A stretch of 64,000 nucleotides of DNA from positions 62,001 through 126,000 of the forward strand of contig NZ_MDFM01000002.1 in the NCBI RefSeq assembly GCF_002939985.1, written 5' to 3'. This document shows, piece by piece, positions 9,405-17,893 of this stretch (positions are counted from its first letter, which is position 1; each line of letters opens with the position of its first letter). The notes under the pieces were generated by a model, which did not search any database, was not told the DNA's origin, and was given only the letters and a program-made list of their open reading frames with translations. This DNA comes from Xanthomonas hortorum pv. cynarae (GTDB lineage: Bacteria > Pseudomonadota > Gammaproteobacteria > Xanthomonadales > Xanthomonadaceae). Both the position numbers and the translations under genes were made by a program.

Positions 9405-9736
9405 ATTCCGCACCGACCACGCTGCTGCTGTTCGCAGCTACCGCGGTCGCCGAACTGGTCGGTTGCTACCTTCCTTATCTATGGCTGCGCAAGGACGGCA
9501 GCATCTGGTTGTTGCTGCCGACCGCATTGAGCCTTGCCATCTTCGTATGGTTGTTGAGCCTGCATCCCGAGGCCAGCGGGCGCGTGTATGCGGCCTATGG
9601 CGGCGTCTACATCGCCAGCGCCTTGTTGTGGTTGTGGTGGGTGGACCGGGTGACGCCGACGCGTTGGGATCTGTTGGGCGCCGCCTGTTGCCTGCTTGGC
9701 ATGGCCATCATCATGTTTTCGCCGCGTAGCGTCTGA
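9401..9736 (+). CDS. small membrane protein of the UPF0060/YnfA family
   Basis: A 111-residue inner-membrane protein with four hydrophobic segments and the family pattern [50 protein letters not shown] and [17 protein letters not shown]0060 proteins resemble small multidrug-resistance transporters, but no reaction is established. The start overlaps the mazG stop (ATGA), so it is the last gene of the nudE operon. Its link with nucleotide clean-up is unclear. Confidence 0.9.
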   Translation: MNSAPTTLLLFAATAVAELVGCYLPYLWLRKDGSIWLLLPTALSLAIFVWLLSLHPEASGRVYAAYGGVYIASALLWLWWVDRVTPTRWDLLGAACCLLGMAIIMFSPRSV

Positions 9737-9933
9737 TCGCGCGCATGGCGAGGTCGTGCGGCTGACGCAGCGCCACGCTGGCGACGCACCGAGCATCGCA
9801 ACGTGCGGATGCAGCGACTCGATGGCAGCTCACAGGAGTGGCTACGCAAATTGCTGCGGCGCGGCGAACACGCCGTTCCCGCAAGCGCGGCCGGGCGGCG
9901 ATAATGGTCTTCTTTTCCCTTGGACCGGCGCGC

Positions 9934-11043
9934 ATGACCCAGAAGACCATCCTCAACGACACCCATCGTGCGCTCGGCGCCAAGATGGTCGACTTCGGCG
10001 GTTGGGACATGCCGATCCATTACGGCTCGCAGCTGGACGAGCACCATCAGGTGCGTCGCGACGCCGGTATGTTCGACGTCAGCCACATGACCGTGGTCGA
10101 TCTGCACGGCGCGCGCGTGCGCGAATTTCTGCGCTACCTGCTGGCCAACTCGGTGGACAAGCTCAAGGTCTCCGGCAAGGCGCTGTACACCTGCATGCTC
10201 AATCCGCAGGGCGGGGTGATCGACGACCTGATCGTCTACTTCATGAGCGAAGAGTTCTTCCGCCTGGTGGTCAACGCCGCCACCCGCGAAAAGGATCTGC
10301 AGTGGATCGGCGAGCAGGCCGCACGTTTCGATGTGCGCGTGGAAGAGCGCAGCGACTTTGCGATGATCGCCGTGCAAGGTCCCAACGCACGCGCCAAGGT
10401 CATCGAGCTGGTGGATCCTGCCGACAGCGCTGCAGCCAGCAAGCTCGGCCGTTTCGCTGCACTGCAGACACATTCGCGCGATGGCATCGCACTGTTCCTC
10501 GCACGCACTGGCTACACCGGCGAAGATGGTTTCGAAATCGTGTTGCCGCAGGACGCGGCGGTTGCGTTCTGGAACGCGCTGCTCGCGCAAGGCGTCAAGC
10601 CGGCCGGTCTGGGCGCGCGCGATACCTTGCGTCTGGAGGCAGGCATGAATCTCTACGGGCAGGACATGGACGACGCGGTCACGCCTTATGAGGCTGCGTT
10701 GGCGTGGACCATCACCCTGGACGAAGGCCGCGACTTCATCGGTCGCGCCGTGCTCGAGGCGCAAAAGGCGCGGGGCGCGCCACGCCAACTCATCGGTGTG
10801 GTCATGGATGAGAAGGGCGTGCTGCGGCACGGCCAGAGCGTGTTCACCGCCAGCGGCGAAGGCGAGATCCTGTCCGGCACCTTCTCGCCCACGCTCGGCA
10901 AGGCGATTGCATTCGCGCGCGTGCCGGCCGGCAGCATCGACGACCTGCGCGTGGACATCCGCGGCAAGCAGGTGCCGTTGCGCGCGGTGAAGTTTCCGTT
11001 CGTGCGCGATGGCCAGGCACAGCCCGGCGTGCTCGGACAATGA
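9934..11043 (+). CDS. gcvT: glycine cleavage system T protein (aminomethyltransferase)
   Basis: Transfers the methylene carbon of glycine from the H protein's lipoyl arm to tetrahydrofolate and releases ammonia. The 369 residues from [30 protein letters not shown] match the family's normal length. Folate-site and structural motifs include [42 protein letters not shown] and [17 protein letters not shown]. gcvH follows 141 bases later on the same strand; gcvP is not in the window. No glycine riboswitch was seen upstream. Confidence 0.96.
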   Translation: MTQKTILNDTHRALGAKMVDFGGWDMPIHYGSQLDEHHQVRRDAGMFDVSHMTVVDLHGARVREFLRYLLANSVDKLKVSGKALYTCMLNPQGGVIDDLIVYFMSEEFFRLVVNAATREKDLQWIGEQAARFDVRVEERSDFAMIAVQGPNARAKVIELVDPADSAAASKLGRFAALQTHSRDGIALFLARTGYTGEDGFEIVLPQDAAVAFWNALLAQGVKPAGLGARDTLRLEAGMNLYGQDMDDAVTPYEAALAWTITLDEGRDFIGRAVLEAQKARGAPRQLIGVVMDEKGVLRHGQSVFTASGEGEILSGTFSPTLGKAIAFARVPAGSIDDLRVDIRGKQVPLRAVKFPFVRDGQAQPGVLGQ

Positions 11044-11184
11044 GTCAAACGCTGCCGGGCGTGCAGACGGTCGGCAGCGCGCAACATCGGTAGCAACCAA
11101 GCAGTCCTGCACGCGCGTGCACCTGTCTTGTCGCGCGGTCTAAACTAGCCACCTGTCCCTAACCCCAGTTTCCCCGGAGCACAC

Positions 11185-11580
11185 ATGAGCGAGATCCCTG
11201 GCGACCTCAAGTTCCTCAAATCCCACGAGTGGGCCCGCGTCGAAAACAGCGGCCGTGTGACCGTCGGTATCTCCGACCACGCGCAGGGCTTGCTGGGTGA
11301 CCTGGTCTACGTCGAACTGCCGGGCGTCGGCGACACCGTGCAGGTCGGCAACGGCGCGGCAGTGGTGGAGTCGGTCAAAGCCGCCTCCGACGTCTACAGC
11401 CCGGTCAGCGGCACCGTCGTCGAGGTCAATAGCGCACTCAGCGACAAGCCGGAAACCATCAACGAAGACGCTTACGGCGACGGCTGGATCTTCGTGGTCG
11501 AACTCGACGACAAGGAAGAGCTCAACGACCTGCTGTCGCCGGACGACTATGCCGAGCTGCTGGAAGAAGACGCGCACTGA
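11185..11580 (+). CDS. gcvH: glycine cleavage system H protein
   Basis: Lipoyl carrier protein that shuttles the aminomethyl group among GcvP, GcvT and the dehydrogenase. Its 131 residues are typical. The lipoylated lysine is K65 in [29 protein letters not shown] and the acidic C-terminus (LEEDAH) also fit. CCGGAG precedes the ATG. The 141-base gap after gcvT could carry its own promoter. A strong terminator follows. Confidence 0.97.
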   Translation: MSEIPGDLKFLKSHEWARVENSGRVTVGISDHAQGLLGDLVYVELPGVGDTVQVGNGAAVVESVKAASDVYSPVSGTVVEVNSALSDKPETINEDAYGDGWIFVVELDDKEELNDLLSPDDYAELLEEDAH

Positions 11581-11606
11581 TCGCGCCTGGCACATCGCAA
11601 CCTCGG

Positions 11607-11638
11607 ATGGCCGCTCCTGGAGCGGCCATTTTTTTTTG
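11607..11638 (+). terminator. rho-independent terminator after gcvH
   Basis: ATGGCCGCT and AGCGGCCAT form a stem round CCTGG, followed by a run of nine T. It lies 27 bases after the gcvH stop. Confidence 0.95.
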
Positions 11639-12618
11639 CACGCCAGGCAGGCTGCGCCGGCGCGCCGGTATCGATTGCAGTGGCCAGCGAACTGCCGCGT
11701 TGCCGAGTCCTCGAACGATGCCTGCATGCCAGGTGCCGGTCTCCATCGCCACGCTCGGCGGCCGAGCGAAAAACACCGCACGCGCCAGGCACGCATCACC
11801 ACCACCGCGTCGAAGGATGTCCGCGTGCAGGCGCGTCGGATTTCTGGCGTGAGCCAATCGTGAGGACGCGGCGTGTGCGTGGTGAAAAAAACTGGCGCTC
11901 GCATGCGTCGATGGTCGATCGTTGGACGCGATGCAAGGCATGCATGCATGCATCGAGTCGTCCATGCAGACGCATGCAAGGTGATCGAAGAGCGCAATAA
12001 GTTTGCGCATTTGTGCTGATGCGATGCCCCAAGCGCAGTCGTTGGATAAAAAATTTTCAGCTGGCGGACAGGCGACGCGAGACATCACTGCCTTGCACCT
12101 CGCGACGCGTCCGTCATGCCGATCCAGTCGCTGCATTTTTGACCGCTTCAAAAAAACAGCACAAAAGAAGTGGTTTTCTGAAAACCCGATTGCACGAATG
12201 CGCGCGTCGCTCGCACGCGCATGCCAGTGCAAGGCCTGTCTGGATCACCTCGACGCGGCGCATTGCGATGGCTGGCTGAAAAAAAATTGCAAAAGAGTGT
12301 TGACAGTAAAAAAAAGCGTGATTAGGTTTCGCCCAGCAGACGTTGCTGCGAAAGAGAGTGAGCAGAATCGACATCAAGCCGACACGCTTGTTCCAGATGT
12401 CCACCGAAGCGCTATCCACGGTGGAGTCGGGTCCGCTTCTCTCCAAGAAAGCAGCAGTCGTTCCGATCACGCACCCGTGTCGCCGTTCGATGCGGGTGTT
12501 TCTGTATCCGTCCCGTCGCGCATCACCTGCGGATGGTTCTCGACGACGGCATGCCGTCGCGGGGTTTGGTTCAACTGGGCGTTTCACCTCCATAGTTCAC
12601 TGACGAGGAGCCAATTAC
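11639..12618. other. 980-base gene-poor region before the H1-like gene
   Basis: No convincing protein gene on either strand. The sequence contains many short A runs and repeated ATGC/TGCA motifs, including a GCATGC-type alternating stretch at about 11938-11954, and is unlike the coding DNA around it. Its right half (from about 12300) probably forms a transcribed leader of the H1-like gene, with small hairpins such as CGACGGCATGCCGTCG at about 12545-12560. An unrecognised small RNA here cannot be excluded. Confidence 0.4.
12300..12328 (+). promoter_or_regulatory. candidate sigma-70 promoter for the H1-like gene
   Basis: A perfect -35 box TTGACA (12300-12305) is followed after 17 bases by TAGGTT (12323-12328), a weak -10. 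The A-rich spacer is favourable. If used, it gives a leader of about 285 bases before the H1-like gene. Confidence 0.4.
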
Positions 12619-13086
12619 ATGGCCACTAAAAAAGCTGCAAAAAAGAAACCCACCGCCAAGAAGGCAGTGAAGAAGACTGCCGCCAAGAAGGCAGTCAAGA
12701 AGGTCGCCAAGAAGGCAACCGCTAAGAAGGCAGTGAAGAAGGCTGCTGCCAAGAAGGCCGTCAAGAAGACTGCCAAGAAGGCAACCGCCAAGAAAGCAGT
12801 GAAGAAGACTGCCAAGAAGGCAACCAAGAAGACTGCCGCCAAGAAGGCAGTGAAGAAGACCGCCAAGAAGGCAGTGAAGAAGACTGCCAAGAAGGCGACC
12901 AAGAAGACGGCCGCCAAGAAAGCAGTCAAGAAGACCGCCAAGAAAGCAGCAGCTCCGAAGAAGGCGACCAAGAAGTCCGCCACCAAGAAGACTGCCGTAA
13001 AGAAGGTCGCCAAGAAGAAGCCGGCCGTTCGCAAGAAGAAGGCCGCTCCGGTCGCGCTGCCCGCAACTCCGGCGCCGCTGATCTGA
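12619..13086 (+). CDS. histone H1-like lysine/alanine-rich protein
   Basis: A 155-residue, extremely basic protein built almost only of K, A, T and V in repeats such as KKTAKKATAKKAVKK, ending AAPVALPATPAPLI. It resembles the C-terminal tail of eukaryotic H1 and the bacterial H1-like (Hc/AlgP/BphP-type) proteins, which bind DNA without sequence preference and compact the nucleoid. GAGGAG precedes the ATG. There is no globular domain. The gene is an array of near-identical short DNA repeats, so its length probably differs between strains. A long leader precedes it and a strong terminator follows. Confidence 0.88.
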   Translation: MATKKAAKKKPTAKKAVKKTAAKKAVKKVAKKATAKKAVKKAAAKKAVKKTAKKATAKKAVKKTAKKATKKTAAKKAVKKTAKKAVKKTAKKATKKTAAKKAVKKTAKKAAAPKKATKKSATKKTAVKKVAKKKPAVRKKKAAPVALPATPAPLI

Positions 13087-13115
13087 TCTGCAACACCCGA
13101 TCGCCGTAAACATCG

Positions 13116-13154
13116 AGCTCTCTCCCCGACGCCCAGCGGGGAGGGAGCTTTTTT
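13116..13154 (+). terminator. rho-independent terminator after the H1-like gene
   Basis: AGCTC-TCTCCCCG and CGGGGAGGGAGCT form a stem followed by TTTTTT, 30 bases after the stop codon. Confidence 0.92.
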
Positions 13155-13240
13155 ATTGGGTCGCTCTCAACAATCGCGAACGCCAAAAACAACAAAGGCG
13201 ACCGAAGCCGCCTCTGTCTTGAATCGCTGCAAACGCTAAC

Positions 13241-14620
13241 TCAGCGCGGCGATGCCACCGACTTGCCGGACGAGGCACCCTTGCCGGCAGGATCGGGACG
13301 CTCGGCCAGCATGTTCTCGCTGCCGAAGTCGCCATCCACATCGATGTCCAGCCAACGCTTGGCCGGCAGGCCGAGTGCGCGATCCAGGATGGTCGGCAGC
13401 ATGCCCGACGGCAGACCACTCTCGCCGTTCCACATGATGGCGATGCCAAGGTCGCGCTCGGGCAGCAGCGCGACCAGGCCGCGATAGCCCTGCACCGCGC
13501 CGGCATGGAAGATGACTTGATGGCCGGCGTAATCGAACACGCGCCAGCCCAGCGCGTAGCTGGCAGCGTCCACACGCTCGTGGCGCCAACCCGAGCGCAT
13601 CTCGCCCGGTGTGGAGATCAACGGCGCATGCAGCGTCGCCAGCAGCGGCGCTGGCAGCACGTCGGTGCGGTGACCGGTGTGTGCAAGCAACCACTGCGCC
13701 ATGTCGCTGGCGCTGGCGTTGACGCCGGCAGCGGGCGCCAGGCGGTAGTAGGTCGGCTTGGGCGTCAGTGCCACCCAACCGCCGCGGCTGCGCACATGCG
13801 GGCGTGCCGCATGCGGGCTGGCCTGGATGCCGGCCAGGCCCATGCTCGCGTCATTCATGCCCAACGGCTTGAAGATGCGGCGCTCCACCGACTGCTCATA
13901 GAAGCTGCCGGAAGCGGCGAACACCACATCGCCGACCAGGCTGAAGGCCACGTTCTGATACGCATAGCAATCGCCCGGCGCGCAGCGCAAGGGTGCAGCG
14001 GCGAGCTTGTGGCTGAGCGAGTAGTAGTCGACGTTGGATTCGATATCGCGGTCGTAGGCGTTGCGGGTCAGGCCAACGCGGTGGCTGAGCACCTCGGCGA
14101 CGGTGAGCTGATGGGTGGCGACGTTATCGCTGAGCTGGAAGCCGGGCACATAATCGACCACCTTGCTGTCCCAACGCAGCACGCCGTCGTTGACCAGCAG
14201 GCCGGCCATGGTGCTCGCGAACGCTTTGGACAGCGAAGCAAGACGGAACACGGTGTGGCCATCGACCGGCTGCGGATGATTGACGTCGGTGACGCCATAG
14301 CCGCGCGCGCTGAGTACTTTGCCGCCCTGCACGATCGCCATCGCAATACCGGGCACGCGGTTGCCGTATGTCAACTGATTGGCCATCGATTCGAACGCGG
14401 CCACATCGAAGCCGGCCGCCGGTGCCAGCACACTGCTGGCCGGAAGCGAGGCGCGATACTGCAGCGGAGCGGTGGGCGACTGTGCGGCGGTGGCCGGCTG
14501 CAGCGCAAAGGCAGCTGGCGCGGGCGTCTGCGCGGTGGAAGAGAGGGCCAGGGGCAATAACGCCCCGAGCAGCCCGATGGCCAACGGACGAAACCGTCGG
14601 GGCCTGCGCATTTCAGTCAT
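13241..14620 (-). CDS. secreted serine hydrolase, class C beta-lactamase/esterase family
   Basis: A 459-residue exported protein of the beta-lactamase/penicillin-binding superfamily. The start at 14620 (MTEMRRPRRFRPLAIG) gives a signal peptide with a basic N-terminus and hydrophobic LLGALLPLALSSTAQ; 14611 is an alternative. The catalytic SxxK is in FRLASLSKAFAST (S129, K132), the second-motif tyrosine in CYAYQNVAFSLVG, and a third-motif-like HAGAVQGYRG lies near the C-terminus. Such proteins include AmpC, D-aminopeptidases and esterases; the sequence does not decide which. It faces the H1-like gene tail to tail and is not in an obvious operon. Confidence 0.88.
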   Translation of the reverse strand: MTEMRRPRRFRPLAIGLLGALLPLALSSTAQTPAPAAFALQPATAAQSPTAPLQYRASLPASSVLAPAAGFDVAAFESMANQLTYGNRVPGIAMAIVQGGKVLSARGYGVTDVNHPQPVDGHTVFRLASLSKAFASTMAGLLVNDGVLRWDSKVVDYVPGFQLSDNVATHQLTVAEVLSHRVGLTRNAYDRDIESNVDYYSLSHKLAAAPLRCAPGDCYAYQNVAFSLVGDVVFAASGSFYEQSVERRIFKPLGMNDASMGLAGIQASPHAARPHVRSRGGWVALTPKPTYYRLAPAAGVNASASDMAQWLLAHTGHRTDVLPAPLLATLHAPLISTPGEMRSGWRHERVDAASYALGWRVFDYAGHQVIFHAGAVQGYRGLVALLPERDLGIAIMWNGESGLPSGMLPTILDRALGLPAKRWLDIDVDGDFGSENMLAERPDPAGKGASSGKSVASPR

Positions 14621-14953
14621 GGTTGTCCCGCCTGTTCCACTGCCTCCGGCGATTCTAGCGCCGCGCTTCGCAATAGCACAAACTGCCAGAAGATGAATGG
14701 GCATCATATTGATCCTATTGATGATTTTAGGTTCAGAAATCGGGCTGCGCGGAGCGCTTCGAGTGCGCCTCGGCACCTGTGCAGATGTGGCTGCAAGCGG
14801 CGTGCCGTCTGGATGCAGGATCAGTCCGTTGTGTTCTGCGCCGCGGCGCTGGTGGTGCTGCGCCGCATCGGCTAACTTGCGCGCTTCCTTCGTGGGTGCC
14901 GCCGCTGCCATGTCCACGCTGTCGGGCCCGTTTGTGCAGGCGATTTGTTCACC
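14621..14953. other. intergenic region between serine hydrolase and transporter
   Basis: A 333-base divergent intergenic region. The frames that cross it lack ribosome binding sites and protein features, and I see no clear promoter or repeat. It must contain the promoters of both flanking genes. Confidence 0.4.
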
Positions 14954-16318
14954 ATGACCAGCCGATTTTCTTCGTCGCAGTCTGCGGCTGGCCGTTTGAG
15001 CGGCGCGTTGCGCAGCTCGCCGACGCTGGCGTGGAGTTTTCTGTATTTCTTCTGCCTGCTCAGCGGGTATTACGTGCTGCGCCCGGTGCGCGAGGCGATG
15101 AGCGCCTCGGCGGATGTGGAAGCGATCTTTCCCACCGGCATGATCGCCTTCTTCGCCGCGCATGGCATGCCGCTCAAGGACTTCACCCTGCAGGTGCTGT
15201 TTACCTGCACCTTCCTGATCATGGTGTTGCTGCAGCCGGTCTACGGCGCATTGGTCAGCCGCTATCCGCGCCGGGTGTTCCTGCCGGCGGTGTATGGCTT
15301 CTTCATCGCGACCCTGTTGCTGTTCTACGTGTTGTTCGATAGCGGCGTGCCCGGGCGCGGCATGGCGTTCTTTTTGTGGGTGACCGTCTTCAACCTGTTT
15401 GCGGTGGCGGTGTTCTGGAGCTTCATGGCCGACGTCTTCAGCAATGCCGAAGCGCGCAGTTACTACGGTTACATCGGTGCTGCCGGCACGCTGGGTGCGT
15501 TTCTCGGGCCGATCCTCACCCGCACCCTGGTCGAGCGCATCGGCATCGCGCATCTGATGCTGGTGTCGGCCGGGTTTTTGACGGTATGCATGGTCTGCGT
15601 GCTGCGTCTGCGCTTGTGGGCGGTTGCGCGCGAGCAGGAGCGACAGCTGAGCTCCGGCGAAGTGCCGATGGGCGGCGATGTGCTCGGCGGGCTCAAGTTG
15701 ATCGTGCGCGAGCCGTTGCTGCGCTGGTTGGCCTTCATGGTGTTGTTCGGTGTGGGCGTCGGCACCTTGCTCTACAACGAGCAGGCAGCGCTGGTACGGC
15801 GGCTATACACGGACGCAGCGGCGGCCACCGCCTATTACGCGAGCATCGATCTGGCGATCAACGCGCTCACCCTGGTATTGCAGCTGCTGGTGACGCGCGC
15901 GCTGTTGTCGCGTTTCGGTATCGCACCGGCGCTGTTGATTCCGGGTGTGGCGATCACGCTTGGCTATGCCGTGCTGACAGCCTCGCCGTTGCCGATGATG
16001 ATCGCGATCGTGCAGGTGATCACGCGCTCCAGCGAGTTCGCACTGGCCAAGCCGGCGCGCGAGACCTTATACACGCGCGTCGACCGGGAATGGCGTTACA
16101 AGGCCGGCGCGGCGATCGACACCGTGATCTACCGCGGTGGCGATCTCACCTTCGTGTGGGTGCACAAGCTGGTGTCGGCATTCGGCTCCAGCGCCGTGTT
16201 CGGCGTCGGTCTGCTGGTGGCCTCGGGCATGACACTGGGCGCATTCGGTCTGCTGCGCGAGGCGCGCAAACTGCCTGCCGAGCGCGATGCGCAGACCGTC
16301 AGGCAGACCTCCGACTAA
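14954..16318 (+). CDS. MFS/NTT-like membrane transporter
   Basis: A 454-residue polytopic inner-membrane protein with about twelve hydrophobic segments. The N-terminal GYYVLRPVREAMS and the later YGYIGAAGTLGAFLGPILT, YYASIDLAINALTLVLQ and AKPARETLYTRVDREWRYKAGAAIDTV are typical of bacterial MFS proteins related to ATP/ADP-translocase-like (NTT) carriers. The substrate is unknown; in free-living bacteria these homologues are not shown to carry ATP. The ATG at 14954 was preferred over an in-frame TTG nine bases earlier. It is divergent from the serine hydrolase and appears monocistronic. Confidence 0.8.
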   Translation: MTSRFSSSQSAAGRLSGALRSSPTLAWSFLYFFCLLSGYYVLRPVREAMSASADVEAIFPTGMIAFFAAHGMPLKDFTLQVLFTCTFLIMVLLQPVYGALVSRYPRRVFLPAVYGFFIATLLLFYVLFDSGVPGRGMAFFLWVTVFNLFAVAVFWSFMADVFSNAEARSYYGYIGAAGTLGAFLGPILTRTLVERIGIAHLMLVSAGFLTVCMVCVLRLRLWAVAREQERQLSSGEVPMGGDVLGGLKLIVREPLLRWLAFMVLFGVGVGTLLYNEQAALVRRLYTDAAAATAYYASIDLAINALTLVLQLLVTRALLSRFGIAPALLIPGVAITLGYAVLTASPLPMMIAIVQVITRSSEFALAKPARETLYTRVDREWRYKAGAAIDTVIYRGGDLTFVWVHKLVSAFGSSAVFGVGLLVASGMTLGAFGLLREARKLPAERDAQTVRQTSD

Positions 16319-16566
16319 CAGTGGCTGGCAAAACTACTTTGCTGCCATCAGGCGGACGCGACTGTTGCTGGGTACTGCGTGTACCACTCGTACTATGCCG
16401 GCTTTGAGTACGCCGTCCGCAGCCACCTGCCATTGCTCGCAACGTTTTTACAGCCACTTCAAGGCAGCGAATCTTTGTTGCCTTGTCGTAGTTGGACAGT
16501 GCTGAAGCTCACCTGCAGAGCGGATGATCTCAGGGCTAGAGCGGCTGATCTGCGGCCTGGCTGCAG

Positions 16567-16674
16567 GGCCCTTGCCCGCCCACCCTCGCGGGACACGCCG
16601 CAAGTACGTCCGTGTAGGCTCTTACGCGGCATCCATGCCGCGTAAGGTCCCGCGACGGTGAGCGGGAAAGGACC
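16567..16674 (-). repeat. Xanthomonas intergenic repeat, subtype A (copy A1)
   Basis: A fold-back element of about 108 bases. The outer arms GGCCCTTGCCCGCCCACC and the complementary end pair, as do CGCGGGAC/GTCCCGCG and the inner TTACGCGGCAT/ATGCCGCGTAA. Near-identical copies lie at 29778 and 42459. Read as its reverse complement it aligns with subtype B (for example 16820), sharing GAGCCTACA, GGACGTACTTGCGGCG and TGTCCCGCG. Strand is given relative to subtype B. Confidence 0.85.
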
Positions 16675-16819
16675 AATCAAGAGTGTCGGTGTGTAGGGTG
16701 CAAGCAGTGCATGACGTGCTTCCAATTCGCTAACTCTCATGTAGATGCGGCCTGCATCAGCAGGCCGATGTAGCCTGAGAGATGGCCCGCTTTTCACAAA
16801 GCTAGCGATCAGCTCCCTG

Positions 16820-16930
16820 GTGCGGTGTCCTCACCGCTTGCGGGATCGTGTGGCGGCATGGATGCAGCCACCGAGCCTACATGGACGTACTTGCGGCGTG
16901 TCCCGCGGGCGGCGAGGGCATCGCGCCCTC
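16820..16930 (+). repeat. Xanthomonas intergenic repeat, subtype B (copy B1)
   Basis: About 110 bases: outer arms GCGGTGTCCTCACCGC and the complement-like GGGCGGCGAGGGCATCGC, inner hairpin GGCGGCATGGATGCAGCC, then GAGCCTACATGGACGTAC. It faces copy A1 in inverted orientation, 145 bases away, which resembles paired REP (BIME) organisation. Confidence 0.8.
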
Positions 16931-17316
16931 GACCAACGCGGCTTGGGACCATCGAGATGACGCAAAGAGCGGCAACAAAATGCTGCGCTCACTTTCAGGC
17001 TGTCGCGGCCGGTGTTCGGCGAGGCATGTAGCACCGGGGCACTCCGATCCTGAGCGCGCCCTACGTGCCACCGGTCGAGAGCTCGCGACCTTCTATCAGC
17101 CACTCAAGGAGCAGGCAGCAAGCCACGGCGCGGCTGTCAAACAGCGGCTGTCAAACATACGTAGCCGGTGCGCGCATGGCAGCGCTTTACTCGTACACGC
17201 AGGTCTTGCATCTCTTCCGCCCGTCTTGCGGCAGCATGAGGTTTGATCAGCTGCTTCGGACCGGATGACTGCAATCGCGACTATGCTGGCTGCCACGTTC
17301 ATTACGCCAATCTGCC
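16931..17316. other. unannotated intergenic sequence
   Basis: Between the repeat pair and the DUF1304 gene I see no gene, terminator or strong promoter. The stretch contains a small direct repeat, CAAACAGCGGCTGTCAAACA, around 17137-17156. Confidence 0.3.
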
Positions 17317-17670
17317 ATGTCCCTGTTCGCCATCGTCGCCGGCCTGTGCGTCGCTCTGCTGCACGTCTACATCCTGGTGTTGGAAATGGTGCTGTGGACG
17401 CACCCGCTGGGCCTGAAGACCTTCCGCAATACCCTCGAGAAGGCGCAGGCCACACGCGTGCTGGCCGCCAACCAGGGCCTCTACAACGGCTTCCTGGCCG
17501 CCGGTCTGTTGTGGGGCGCGTTGCAGGCCCGCACCGACGTGCTGAGCTTCTTCCTGGGCTGTGTGGTGGTGGCGGGTTGCTACGGCGCCTATAGCGTCAA
17601 CCGTCGCATCTTCTTTGTGCAGGCGTTGCCGGCGTTGATCGCGTTGGTATTGGTGTGGTTGCCGCGCTGA
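17317..17670 (+). CDS. DUF1304 family membrane protein
   Basis: A 117-residue inner-membrane protein with four hydrophobic segments. The family pattern is clear: VALLHVYILVLEMVLWTHPLGLKTF, then LAANQGLYNGFLAAGLLWG and a C-terminal VQALPALIALVLVW. DUF1304 (PF06993) has no established biochemical role. It stands alone between the repeat region and a REP hairpin. Confidence 0.88.
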   Translation: MSLFAIVAGLCVALLHVYILVLEMVLWTHPLGLKTFRNTLEKAQATRVLAANQGLYNGFLAAGLLWGALQARTDVLSFFLGCVVVAGCYGAYSVNRRIFFVQALPALIALVLVWLPR

Positions 17671-17699
17671 AAGTTCTGCCAGCAGCGTGTTCGCTTCCT

Positions 17700-17767
17700 G
17701 TAGGAGCGGGCCTGACCGCGATGTGGCGTTACCGGTAAAGCTTCATCGCAGGCAAGCCCGCTCCTAC
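17700..17767. repeat. GTAG-headed REP hairpin, second copy
   Basis: The arms begin GTAGGAGCGGGCCTGACCGC and end GCAAGCCCGCTCCTAC, giving a 68-base fold-back between two convergent genes. Length and GTAGGAGCG/CGCTCCTAC termini match the element at 4786, while the inner stem differs. Confidence 0.85.
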
Positions 17768-17834
17768 GAAGGTGTAGCCGCTGGTAACTGTCTGAGGACC
17801 AAGGCGGCAACCCACTTGCGAGATTGCCAATCTC

Positions 17835-17870
17835 CACAAACAACGACGGCGGGCCGAAGCCCGCCGTTGT
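17835..17870 (-). terminator. rho-independent terminator of fadE
   Basis: On the minus strand, AACGGCGGGC and GCCCGCCGTCGTT pair around a TTCG tetraloop, followed by TTGTTTGT. It begins 24 bases after the fadE stop. Confidence 0.85.
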
Positions 17871-17893
17871 CTACTGTCACCTTGGCCTGCGCC

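Noticed and set aside
9737-9933. A glycine riboswitch before gcvT
   Set aside because: I looked for the tandem glycine aptamer core and saw nothing like it in this 197-base gap.
12619-13086. A possible CRISPR or satellite array in the AAG-rich repeats
   Set aside because: Repeats are short, contiguous and in frame, with no spacers; they encode the Lys/Ala-rich protein.
14621-15553. A minus-strand N-terminal extension of the serine hydrolase by about 310 residues
   Set aside because: Most of it is antisense to the NTT-like transporter, and a good signal peptide begins at 14620.
16590-16920. Short open frames in the A/B repeats with similar translations at several places
   Set aside because: The similarity follows from the shared repeat DNA; there are no ribosome binding sites and the frames cross palindromic stems.
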